A stretch of DNA of 25,300 nt from Lactobacillaceae bacterium UBA5807 (GTDB lineage Bacteria; Bacillota; Bacilli; Lactobacillales; Lactobacillaceae). Under the pieces are notes generated by a model. It saw only the letters and a program-made list of their open reading frames with translations, ran no database searches and was not told where the DNA came from. Positions 7,166-14,363 of the stretch are shown one piece after another (within the stretch, counting starts at the first letter, position 1; the number at the start of each line of letters is the position of its first letter). Location of the stretch: the NCBI GenBank assembly GCA_002418005.1, contig DIDF01000088.1, positions 1 through 25,300 on the forward strand, read 5' to 3'. Made by a program: the position numbers and the translations under genes.

Positions 7166-7951
7166 TTAGTTAAATTTTTTTTTACATTTCATGACTCTTA
7201 GAGCATTAAATTGCGGTATCTTTCGGTCACCAAATCCATATCCCACCTTTTCAATTTCGAGATTTTGGGGAAGTTGGCCATAACTGGTGACAATTTCTTT
7301 AAGTAAACCAATTCCGGTTGGAGTAACCAGTTCAGTTCGGATATTGTTCAGTTGATAAAAAGGAATATTAGTACCAACCCTCATTTGCATTACGGCCGGC
7401 ACGGGAACCGGCATAACTCCATGGGCAACATGAATAAAACCGGAACCATCAGAAACCACCGACGCAAAGACTTGAGAAACGTCCAGCATTTCTAACGCAA
7501 CAAAAGAGCCGACAATATCAACAATTGAATCAAGTGCTCCTACTTCATGAAAATGAACTTCTTCTAAGGACATGTTGTGGACCTTTGATTCAGCTTCGGC
7601 AATATCAGTAAAGACGGCAATCGAATGTTTCTTAACCTCAGAACTTAAATCACTATCATTAATAATTTTCTTTATATCACCGAGATGCCGATGCGGAATA
7701 TGACTATGATGAATCTTTTGTTCATTTACAACAGGAGCATCATCTTTTCCTGGTTCATCTAATGTGGTCTCAAAGTTGGTCCCGTAGATATGACTGTGAG
7801 CAACTCTTTGAGCACTAGTAGTAACCCCACTAACATTCAATTTGGCAAGTTCACTTTGAAACTTTTGAAAATCAATTCCTAAATCAAGTAAGGCGCCGAT
7901 AAACATGTCGCCGCTGATTCCTGAAAAGAGGTCTAAATATAAAGTCGCCAT
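7166..7951 (-). CDS. larC1: LarC1, N-terminal part of the nickel insertion protein LarC
   Basis: N-terminal segment of LarC, 261 aa up to a stop at 7166-7168. LYLDLFSGISGDMFIGALLDLG near the N-terminus is the family hallmark. HFHEVGALDSIVDIVG and RTELVTPTGIGLL are also typical, and a His-rich stretch around HHSHIPHRH fits metal handling. The frame ends in KCKKKFN after an A9 run where it can shift into larC2. The ATG at 7951 directly abuts the larB stop codon (7952), so translation is coupled. On its own it would lack the C-terminal domain needed for full LarC. Confidence 0.94.
   Translation of the reverse strand: MATLYLDLFSGISGDMFIGALLDLGIDFQKFQSELAKLNVSGVTTSAQRVAHSHIYGTNFETTLDEPGKDDAPVVNEQKIHHSHIPHRHLGDIKKIINDSDLSSEVKKHSIAVFTDIAEAESKVHNMSLEEVHFHEVGALDSIVDIVGSFVALEMLDVSQVFASVVSDGSGFIHVAHGVMPVPVPAVMQMRVGTNIPFYQLNNIRTELVTPTGIGLLKEIVTSYGQLPQNLEIEKVGYGFGDRKIPQFNALRVMKCKKKFN
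7169..7188 (-). other. Predicted larC1/larC2 frameshift window with an A9 slippery run
   Basis: On the minus strand the larC1 frame reads AAA AAA AAA TTT AAC then TAA (7168-7166). The larC2 frame has a stop (TGA) at 7191-7189 and is open afterwards. A shift must therefore happen within about 20 nt, which contain A9 (7183-7175) followed by TTTAAC. Ribosomal +1/-2 shifting, or RNA polymerase slippage on A9, would each join the frames. Confidence 0.75.
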
Positions 7952-8644
7952 TTATTTTTTATCTCCTTTGTTCGGATTTAAAATTAACTGATTAATTTGG
8001 CTAGCTGAGTACCCGGCGCCAAAACCATTATCAATATTGACGACTGTTACTCCTGAAGAGCAGCTGTTTAGCATAGTTAATAACGCGCTAACCCCTTTAA
8101 AGCTAGTTCCGTAACCAACACTAGTCGGAACGGCAATAACTGGTTTGGAAACCAAACCAGCAACGACACTTGCCAGGGCACCCTCCATTCCAGCCACCAC
8201 AATAATGACATTAGCCTGCTTGATTTGATCAATCTTACTTAACAGTCTTTGAAGACCAGCCACCCCAACGTCAAATATTCGCTCAACTGTGTTGCCCATG
8301 AACTCAGCGGTAACTGCGGCCTCCTCTGCAACGGGAATGTCCGTGGTCCCAGCTGTAACAATGGCAATCTTGCTATTAATTTCTCCTGACATTCTTTTAA
8401 GCGTTAAGCATCTTGCCTGTTTATGATAAACGCTCTTGGGAAATTTTTTCTGAACTTTAGCCGCTTTTTTGGGCTTTATTCGCGTACAAAGTACTGGTTG
8501 ATTATTTTTCATCAGGACCTGCATAATGCCGATGATCTCTTTGGCAGATTTTCCTTGACCATAAATCACTTCCGAAACTCCAGTCCTTTTTTGACGATTC
8601 AAATCAATTTTAGAATAGCCAATATCGGCAAAACTTTTAGCCAC
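7952..8644 (-). CDS. larB: LarB, nicotinic acid adenine dinucleotide carboxylase/hydrolase
   Basis: LarB carries out the first step of nickel-pincer cofactor synthesis: it carboxylates the pyridinium ring of nicotinic acid adenine dinucleotide and hydrolyses the phosphoanhydride. The protein is 230 aa. Its C-terminal half is PurE/AIR-carboxylase-like, with AGTTDIPVAEEAA near residue 98, VAGMEGALASVVAGLV near 150 and PTSVGYG near 173. Cys195 in NSCSSGV matches the cysteine (Cys221 in L. plantarum LarB) that forms a covalent adduct with the substrate ring. The product is slightly shorter at the N-terminus than the L. plantarum enzyme. It lies between larA (17 bp upstream) and larC1, which abuts its stop. 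Confidence 0.95.
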   Translation of the reverse strand: MAKSFADIGYSKIDLNRQKRTGVSEVIYGQGKSAKEIIGIMQVLMKNNQPVLCTRIKPKKAAKVQKKFPKSVYHKQARCLTLKRMSGEINSKIAIVTAGTTDIPVAEEAAVTAEFMGNTVERIFDVGVAGLQRLLSKIDQIKQANVIIVVAGMEGALASVVAGLVSKPVIAVPTSVGYGTSFKGVSALLTMLNSCSSGVTVVNIDNGFGAGYSASQINQLILNPNKGDKK

Positions 8645-8661
8645 AAAATCACCTCACAAAT

Positions 8662-9927
8662 TTACTTGGCAACAACAGAAACTTCAGGAACAGTTAGTGA
8701 TCCAGCAGGCAAAATAATTACTGAGGCATCAGGACCTTTTTGCTTTAAAGCTTGTTGAAAGGCAACATTTAAATCGTGAAATGGCTTAAAGTGAACGTTC
8801 ATCATTTCTTCATCCGTAAGTTTAGTAACTGCCCAAGTACTTGCCCAGGTATCAATTTGAGCCATTTTAGCAGCTTTATGGTAACCAAGTTTCCACTCTT
8901 TATCGATTTTTTTCAAAACTCCTTCAGCCGATTTATCTGATTTAAGTAAATTATAAAACGGCTTTGGTCCGATACCTGTTCGACAGGTTGCCACCAAAAT
9001 TTCAATTCCACCTTTATTCAAGGCTAATTTCCCGTTATCAAGGGCTTTTTGAGACTGGTACAAATCCACGTCCATTGGAAAAGGAGCAGCAGAAATAACG
9101 ATATCAGCTTTATGAGGAATTTGAACGGCAAAGACTTCCTTAGCTTTATCAATTCCAGCATAAAATGAATCATTAAGATTTCCAGTGGTAACAGCATAAA
9201 TATCATGATCAGAATCAAGAATTGTTTCAATCGCAAAGATTTTCAAGTTCTTTAAAACATGCATCGCGTCCATCATATCTTCATGAACTGGATTTCCCTT
9301 TAAATTCATTGCTCTGGCAGAATCTTTTAAGGCCAAGTGGTGATTTTCAGAAATTGTTTTATAAGAAGCAACTCCTGGAAGAAATGACTTTCTTCCGCCC
9401 GTGAATCCGGCAAAATAATGAGGCTCAATTGAGCTGATTGGAATGACTCGGTCGGCTTCTGCGACAATTTTATTAATGTACATTTCTGTACCGTTCTTGG
9501 ATTTGCCCAAGTAATCCATAGGATCATTGTGACAATCATGGCAATGAATTTTACCTTCATCGTTTAACTGATGATAAAGTTCTTTGCCAAAAATAAATTC
9601 ATATTCTTCTTCAGTCGGTTCACGATGAACTCCGGTAGCCACAATAAAGAAAATATTCTTATCTTTTACTCTTGGATAAATTTGTTTCAATATCTCAGCA
9701 GTGGGAGTTGGTCTGGTACCATCATTGACGATAAAGACAATTTTCCCATTGGTATCAATAAATTTATCAAAAGAATCGGAGTTATATGGGTGACTTAAAG
9801 CCTCGGAAATTGCTTTGGCCGGATCAGGTTTGGTGACTTTATTGGGGTTAAATACGCCAACAAGCTGTTTATCAGGCACATCTATTTCGAATTTATCGCT
9901 TTTGCCATAAGGAACAGTAACTTTCAT
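8662..9927 (-). CDS. larA: LarA, nickel-dependent lactate racemase
   Basis: Lactate racemase, 421 aa (424 in L. plantarum). It interconverts D- and L-lactate by hydride transfer using the nickel-pincer nucleotide. Lys180 in TGGRKSFLPG is the likely covalent cofactor attachment site (Lys184 in L. plantarum). His196 in ENHH is the probable nickel ligand, His170 in EPHYF a catalytic base, and His101 in GVHR the likely second one. NDGTR (68-72) supplies substrate-binding Asp and Arg. It is first in larABC1C2E. LarA homologues with other 2-hydroxyacid specificities exist, but the operon and close match to the lactobacillar enzyme favour lactate. The ATG is preceded by GAAAGGAC. Confidence 0.96.
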   Translation of the reverse strand: MKVTVPYGKSDKFEIDVPDKQLVGVFNPNKVTKPDPAKAISEALSHPYNSDSFDKFIDTNGKIVFIVNDGTRPTPTAEILKQIYPRVKDKNIFFIVATGVHREPTEEEYEFIFGKELYHQLNDEGKIHCHDCHNDPMDYLGKSKNGTEMYINKIVAEADRVIPISSIEPHYFAGFTGGRKSFLPGVASYKTISENHHLALKDSARAMNLKGNPVHEDMMDAMHVLKNLKIFAIETILDSDHDIYAVTTGNLNDSFYAGIDKAKEVFAVQIPHKADIVISAAPFPMDVDLYQSQKALDNGKLALNKGGIEILVATCRTGIGPKPFYNLLKSDKSAEGVLKKIDKEWKLGYHKAAKMAQIDTWASTWAVTKLTDEEMMNVHFKPFHDLNVAFQQALKQKGPDASVIILPAGSLTVPEVSVVAK

Positions 9928-9982
9928 TTCAACAAGTCCTTTCTAACTGAATAGGTACTGTGTAAGTGAAATATGAGAAAAA

Positions 9983-10011
9983 ATTTAATATCTGCTTTTA
10001 CAATATACCAA
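9983..10011 (-). promoter_or_regulatory. Candidate lar operon promoter
   Basis: On the minus strand, TTGGTA (10006-10011) and TTAAAT (9983-9988) are 17 bp apart. The hexamer ATACCA occurs at 10005-10010 and again at 10023-10028 on the + strand, an 18-bp periodic direct repeat that could be an operator. The 213-bp gap 9928-10140 separates larA from the divergent nickel permease. No LarR (Crp/Fnr-type) gene is present, and I could not assign a clear Crp-type dyad. Confidence 0.35.
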
Positions 10012-10140
10012 GAATTTGATGGATACCAGAGCAAATTAAGTGGGTAAGTATTTCTGGATAAATTTAAAAAATAATGTTGTTAAAAATTAAAAAAGCTCGC
10101 AAAATAAGAGTAATATTTAAAAATCTGGAGGTGAATTTGT

Positions 10141-11142
10141 TTGAACTCAAAAACAAATGGAATTAAACACGATGCACTAAAATATGCGACAGTAATTTTA
10201 TTTCTGTTTTGCTGCGGGTGGGGGCTAGTTTTTCTTTTCTTCAGCAAATACCCAGCCTTATTGGCAATGGCTTTTCTTAGTTTTACTTTTGGCCTGCAAC
10301 ATGCTTTTGACTTAGACCACATTACAACAATTGATAACGTCACCAGAAAATTAATTAATGAACACCAGAATTCCCATGGAGTGGGCTTTTTCTTTTCGTT
10401 AGGCCATTCCTTCGTGGTAATTTTAATGGCTTTAGTTACTATTTTGTTCATGAGCTGGTCCAAAAAAGAACTTCCCCACCTAAAGATTGTTGGGAATATT
10501 TTCGGCCCAGTAATTTCTGGATCAGTCTTAACACTGCTGGGATTAATTAATATTTTTCTACTAGTTTCAGAATATAAACAATTACATAATTTTAGCAAAA
10601 ACGACGCCAATGAAATCTCACAAAAAGATGAGCCCAAAATTGTAAAATTCTTTACTAAAAAGATAAACTTCATTCACTCAAGTGCTCAAATGATTATTGT
10701 TGGATTCTTTTTTGGTTTAGGATTTGATACCGCCACTCAGATTTCGGTTTTAGCAACTTCGGCCGTCGCTACTAGTGAAGGGATCCCTTGGTTTGCAATT
10801 ATTTCATTTCCACTTCTTTTTACTGCCGGAATGTGTTTAATGGACACAACCGATGGATTATTTATGAGTGCCGCTTATGGTTGGCTATTTTCTTCGCCAA
10901 TTCAAAAATTGATTTATAACATTGTTCTTACCGGTTTATCTGCTACCGTAGCAATTCTCGTGGGTGTTGTTGAATTCATTCAAGTAATGGGAATGGAATT
11001 TAATTATTCTAACTGGCTTATAAGCTGGTGTATGAATTTGAATTTCTTGAAACTGGGAATTCTGTTGGCCCTTGCGCTGGCCTTAATTTGGGGATCATCT
11101 TTGATAATTTATCATCGTACCAGAGTCAACCAAGTCGATTAA
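10141..11142 (+). CDS. NiCoT-family nickel/cobalt permease
   Basis: Nickel-cobalt transporter of the NiCoT family, 333 aa, with multiple hydrophobic segments. The family signature in the first conserved region is HAFDLDH (residues 54-60), followed by LGHSFVVILM, LGFDTATQ and GMCLMDTTDGLFM, the other NiCoT signatures. It should import Ni2+ with high affinity. Its divergent position beside larA indicates that it feeds LarC/LarA; L. plantarum uses an ECF-type system (larMN, larQO) instead. It starts at TTG 10141, chosen because GGAGGTGA (10127-10134) lies just upstream and no ATG or GTG fits. A bidirectional terminator follows. Cobalt transport cannot be excluded, but context favours nickel. Confidence 0.93.
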   Translation: MNSKTNGIKHDALKYATVILFLFCCGWGLVFLFFSKYPALLAMAFLSFTFGLQHAFDLDHITTIDNVTRKLINEHQNSHGVGFFFSLGHSFVVILMALVTILFMSWSKKELPHLKIVGNIFGPVISGSVLTLLGLINIFLLVSEYKQLHNFSKNDANEISQKDEPKIVKFFTKKINFIHSSAQMIIVGFFFGLGFDTATQISVLATSAVATSEGIPWFAIISFPLLFTAGMCLMDTTDGLFMSAAYGWLFSSPIQKLIYNIVLTGLSATVAILVGVVEFIQVMGMEFNYSNWLISWCMNLNFLKLGILLALALALIWGSSLIIYHRTRVNQVD

Positions 11143-11150
11143 AAATGATA

Positions 11151-11196
11151 AAAAACGACAAACAAGATTGCTATCACAACTTTGCTTGTCGTTTTT
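11151..11196. terminator. Bidirectional terminator between the nickel permease and aldo/keto reductase
   Basis: An 11-bp perfect stem (AAAAACGACAA at 11151-11161, TTGTCGTTTTT at 11186-11196) with a 24-nt loop has A and T flanks that make it work in both directions. It serves the rightward permease and the leftward reductase, which converge here. Confidence 0.85.
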
Positions 11197-11198
11197 AA

Positions 11199-12056
11199 TT
11201 ACCCATGGGGATACTGGTGACCAATCTCGTAAACCATTTCAGGCTCTTGGCTAATCCGTTTATTTTTATTGATTTGATCAATCATTTTCATTTCTTCATC
11301 ACTTAACTCAAAATCATAAATGTCGCCGTTCTCTTTAATTCGGTCGGCATGGACTGACTTAGGAATAAAGGAAACACCGCGTTGCAGCTGCCATCTTAAA
11401 ATTACCTGGGCAGCCGATTTATTGTGGGCTGTGGCAATTTTAACGATAACTGGATCATCAAAAATACTTCCCCTGCCAAGCGGTGCCCATGCCTGGGTGA
11501 CAATGTTGTGGGCCTTGTTGTAGTTAATCATGGCGTACTGATTCAAATATGGATGGGTTTCAATCTGATCCAACACCGGCATTTCATTAGCTTTGGTAGC
11601 CAAGTACTCCAAATGAATCATGCCGTAGTTGCTGACACCGATTGACTTAACCAATCCTTGTTCCTTTAACTTTTCAAATGCCCGCCAAGTTTCAAAAAAG
11701 TGGGTATGAATTGGCCAGTGGACTAAAAGCAGGTCAACATAATCTAATTCCAAGCGTTTAAGAGAATCTTCAAATGAAGCCATGACTTTATCATAGCCCT
11801 GATTTTCTTCGGCAATTTTTGTAGTGACAAAAATCTGGTCCCGCTTGACGCCTAGGTTTTTGATTGCTTTGCCAACGGCTGCTTCATTTTTATACATTTG
11901 AGCAGTATCAAATAACCGATAACCATCGTCATAGGCATCCTTGACAGCACTAATCAGTTGCTGTTCATCAGTAATCTTATAGACACCAAATCCTTGGATT
12001 GGCATCTTATTACCATCCGCGAAAGTAAAAGTAGAAGATAAACTCTTTTTATCCAT
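11199..12056 (-). CDS. Aldo/keto reductase
   Basis: NADPH-dependent aldo/keto reductase (2,5-diketo-D-gluconate reductase-like, AKR5-type), 285 aa TIM barrel. The catalytic tetrad is complete: Asp50 and Tyr55 in DTAQMYKNEAAVG, Lys80 in VTTK, His113 in LLLVHWP. The signature VKSIGVSNYG and the C-terminal cofactor-binding IPKSVHADRIKEN are present. Substrate cannot be fixed from sequence; small aldehydes, methylglyoxal or sugars are typical. It has a good RBS (GGAG) and lies 14 bp after the acetyltransferase gene on the same strand, so the two are probably co-transcribed. Confidence 0.95.
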   Translation of the reverse strand: MDKKSLSSTFTFADGNKMPIQGFGVYKITDEQQLISAVKDAYDDGYRLFDTAQMYKNEAAVGKAIKNLGVKRDQIFVTTKIAEENQGYDKVMASFEDSLKRLELDYVDLLLVHWPIHTHFFETWRAFEKLKEQGLVKSIGVSNYGMIHLEYLATKANEMPVLDQIETHPYLNQYAMINYNKAHNIVTQAWAPLGRGSIFDDPVIVKIATAHNKSAAQVILRWQLQRGVSFIPKSVHADRIKENGDIYDFELSDEEMKMIDQINKNKRISQEPEMVYEIGHQYPHG

Positions 12057-12070
12057 TCAATTCACTCCAA

Positions 12071-12628
12071 TTAAATATTTTTAATAACTTTTGCCGGCAC
12101 GCCGCCAATCATGACGTTACTGCCAAAAGATTTTGTGACTACTGAGCCTGAAGCAATTATAACATTGTCGCCAATGGTGACTCCCGGATTGATAACGGAT
12201 CTGCCGCCAATCCACACGCTATCGCCAATGGTTACCGGAGCAGGAATTTCGTACCCTTCATCCCTTAGTTTCCTATCAATCGAGTGATTAACCGAATAGA
12301 TATGAACGCCTGGACCAAGCAGACAATTATCACCAATTTTTATTTTACCGACGTCAATAAAAGTACAGTCATAGTTGGCAAAGAAATTCTCGCCAAGTTC
12401 GACGTTATAGCCGTAATCGCAATGGAAAGTGGGTTCAATATCAATTTTCTTACCGGTCTTTTTAAAAATCTTTTTCAAGATGTCGGCAGCATCTTTGTCG
12501 CCATTTTTAACTTTCTCGTTAAATTGATTTACCAGTTTTCGATTTTTATCACGATCAGCTGCTAATTCAGAATTAGTATTTAAATACTGCTGATTAGCCA
12601 GCATTTTTTCTTTTTCAGTTCTTACCAT
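12071..12628 (-). CDS. Sugar O-acetyltransferase (maltose/galactoside acetyltransferase family)
   Basis: Acetyl-CoA-dependent sugar O-acetyltransferase with a left-handed parallel beta-helix, 185 aa. The N-terminal Mac domain is represented by EKMLANQQYLNTNSEL, with hexapeptide repeats from about residue 65 (NVELGENFFANYDC, VTIGDSVWIGGRSVINPGV). Catalytic His is in YSVNHSID. The C-terminal GGVPAKVIKNI is characteristic of the LacA/Maa/NodL group. I chose ATG 12628, with AGGTGA 6 nt upstream; the longer frame from a TTG at 12652 begins inside the araA terminator and has no RBS. It is probably a detoxifying acetylator of non-metabolised sugars. It is followed by the aldo/keto reductase. Confidence 0.93.
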   Translation of the reverse strand: MVRTEKEKMLANQQYLNTNSELAADRDKNRKLVNQFNEKVKNGDKDAADILKKIFKKTGKKIDIEPTFHCDYGYNVELGENFFANYDCTFIDVGKIKIGDNCLLGPGVHIYSVNHSIDRKLRDEGYEIPAPVTIGDSVWIGGRSVINPGVTIGDNVIIASGSVVTKSFGSNVMIGGVPAKVIKNI

Positions 12629-12651
12629 TAAATCACCTGTTTTGAATAACA

Positions 12652-12683
12652 AAAAGCCTAAGGTTTTGATGCCTTAGGCTTTT
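12652..12683 (-). terminator. araA terminator
   Basis: A perfect 12-bp stem, AAAAGCCTAAGG / CCTTAGGCTTTT, has an 8-nt loop and a TTTTTG tail on the minus strand. It lies 22 bp after the araA stop and just before the acetyltransferase, so araA ends a transcript here. Confidence 0.9.
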
Positions 12684-12705
12684 GCTTATTCAGTTACTTT
12701 TTAAA

Positions 12706-14160
12706 TTAGTTAGCGTGGGTATTAAGATATTTTTCGTTGATATCAGTGAAGTTCAATTCAAACATCTTGGCCAAGTCAGCAATTTGTTGTTCACGGTTTG
12801 CACCGAACATAAGAACAGTATGATGACCGCCACCATTTTCGATCCAAGCATGAGCACCTTGTTCCAAACCAACTTTTGGAGTCCACATCTGCTTAGCAAC
12901 TGGTAGATTTGGAGTTTCGTGTGGAGCTTTATGAGCTTCAACAGGATAGCCAATTAAGTGGTATTCAGTACCAAAGTCAGCCATGGTTACATCAAAGGCA
13001 TCACCTTCAGCACCGGTAAATACCAAACGTGCTGGATCAGCTTTACCACCAATGTCCAATGGATGAACTTCGACACGTGGTTTGTCACTTGCAATAGTTG
13101 GGTCAACTTCAAGCATATGTGATCCAAGAATAGCTTCTTTGCCGTGTTGCAATTCAAGGGTGTAATCTTCCATGAATGCTGTTTGCTTGTTGTGGTTCAT
13201 GATCTTGAACAAGCGTTGCAAAGCAGCGGTCTTCCAGTCACCTTCAGCACCGAAGCCATAACCCTCAGCCATCAATAATTGGGCAGCCAAGCCAGGTAAT
13301 TGTTTCAACCCATAAAGGTCTTCGAAGTTAGTGGTAAATGCAGTGTAACCACCCTTGTCAAGGAAGCTCTTGATGCCGAAGTATTGACGAATTTGATACT
13401 TAACTGAGTCTTCAAACTTTTGAGCATCATTGTCGCCTTGAACAAATGTATACTCTTTCTTTAATTCATCATACTTCTTGTCAATATCTGATTCAGAAAC
13501 AGCATCAACAGATTTTGCCAAGTCACCCAAAGCGTAATAATCAACAGTCCAGCCAAATTGAATTTCAGCTTGAACCTTGTCACCTTCGGTAACGGCAACG
13601 TTTCTCATGTTATCGCCGAAACGAGCAACTTTGATCTTGAAGCTTTCGTCATAAGCAACTGCGACATCTTCCCAGTCAGCAATTTGCTTTTGAACGTCAT
13701 CATCGCCCCACCAGCCATAAATAATCTTGTTGTTCTTGTGGAGACGAGCATTGATATAACCATATTCGCGGTCACCATGAGCACTTTGGTTCAAGTTCAT
13801 GTAATCAAAGTCAATGGTGTCATAAGGAATGTGGTTTAAGTATTGAGTTGCTAAATGAAGCAATGGTTTTTGAAGTAATTTAGTACCACGAATCCAGTTT
13901 TTAGCAGGTGAGAAGGTGTGCATCCATGTGATAACACCGGCAACGTTATCATTATAGTTAGCATCCTTCATGAATTGGGTAATGTTTTCTGCGGTAGTGG
14001 CAACCAATTTGAACTTAATTGGGTAAGGGAGCTTACCAGAAGCGTTCAACTTGTCAACAATATCGCGAGCATCTTTTTCAACGGACTTTAATTGTTCTTC
14101 ACCGTATAAAAATTGACTGCCTGTTGCAAACCAAAATTCATAATTAGGTGTTTCTAACAT
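12706..14160 (-). CDS. araA: L-arabinose isomerase
   Basis: L-arabinose isomerase, 484 aa (lactobacillar enzymes are about 474), converting L-arabinose to L-ribulose with a divalent metal. The N-terminus YEFWFATGSQFLYGEEQL and the blocks GVITWMHTFSPAKNWIRG, EGYGFGAEGDWKTAAL and NGGGHHTVLMFGA are hallmark segments; they include the metal-binding Glu and His residues. I chose ATG 14160, with AGAGGAG about 11 nt upstream. An upstream in-frame ATG at 14223 lies between the predicted transcription start and the RBS, would add 21 non-family residues, and is rejected. Kinase and epimerase genes (araB, araD) do not follow; a terminator comes directly after. Expression is probably under CcpA and AraR control. 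Confidence 0.96.
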   Translation of the reverse strand: MLETPNYEFWFATGSQFLYGEEQLKSVEKDARDIVDKLNASGKLPYPIKFKLVATTAENITQFMKDANYNDNVAGVITWMHTFSPAKNWIRGTKLLQKPLLHLATQYLNHIPYDTIDFDYMNLNQSAHGDREYGYINARLHKNNKIIYGWWGDDDVQKQIADWEDVAVAYDESFKIKVARFGDNMRNVAVTEGDKVQAEIQFGWTVDYYALGDLAKSVDAVSESDIDKKYDELKKEYTFVQGDNDAQKFEDSVKYQIRQYFGIKSFLDKGGYTAFTTNFEDLYGLKQLPGLAAQLLMAEGYGFGAEGDWKTAALQRLFKIMNHNKQTAFMEDYTLELQHGKEAILGSHMLEVDPTIASDKPRVEVHPLDIGGKADPARLVFTGAEGDAFDVTMADFGTEYHLIGYPVEAHKAPHETPNLPVAKQMWTPKVGLEQGAHAWIENGGGHHTVLMFGANREQQIADLAKMFELNFTDINEKYLNTHAN

Positions 14161-14214
14161 AAGGTTATATCTCCTCTGTTTGTGTTTTTTTAAAACCATA
14201 TTTAGAATATCAAG

Positions 14215-14280
14215 CGTACACAAATCAATTGTGTTATCGCTTACATGAAATATTATAAATTATTGATACGGATAAATCAA
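14215..14280 (-). promoter_or_regulatory. araA promoter with cre box and AraR-like half site
   Basis: On the minus strand: -35 TTGATT (14275-14280), 17-bp spacer, -10 TATAAT (14252-14257). A perfect cre match TGTAAGCGATAACA (14232-14245) starts 6 bp after the -10 and thus covers the transcription start, a repressing position. CGTACA on the + strand (14215-14220) recurs near the other two arabinose-locus promoters and may be an AraR half site. The leader is about 85 nt. Confidence 0.75.
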
Positions 14281-14324
14281 TAGTGAATATGATTTATTAG
14301 CATAATAACCAAAACTCTAATAAA

Positions 14325-14354
14325 AAAGAGATCCATTAACTAACGGATCTCTTT
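14325..14354 (-). terminator. Terminator of the sugar symporter gene
   Basis: A perfect 10-bp stem (AAAGAGATCC / GGATCTCTTT) with a 10-nt loop is followed on the minus strand by a T run (TTTTTT including the stem end). It lies 10 bp after the symporter stop. Confidence 0.88.
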
Positions 14355-14363
14355 AAACACTTA

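Noticed and set aside
9928..10140. Nickel/cobalt riboswitch or NikR site upstream of the permease
   Set aside because: I found no four-way NiCo fold signature and no GTATGA-N16-TCATAC dyad.
10080..10673. 197-codon frame antisense to the nickel permease
   Set aside because: Mirrors a hydrophobic transporter gene; no RBS and no recognisable family.
14161..14223. Twenty-one-residue N-terminal extension of AraA
   Set aside because: It lies upstream of the RBS and the sequence is not AraA-like; relatives start at the Met used here.
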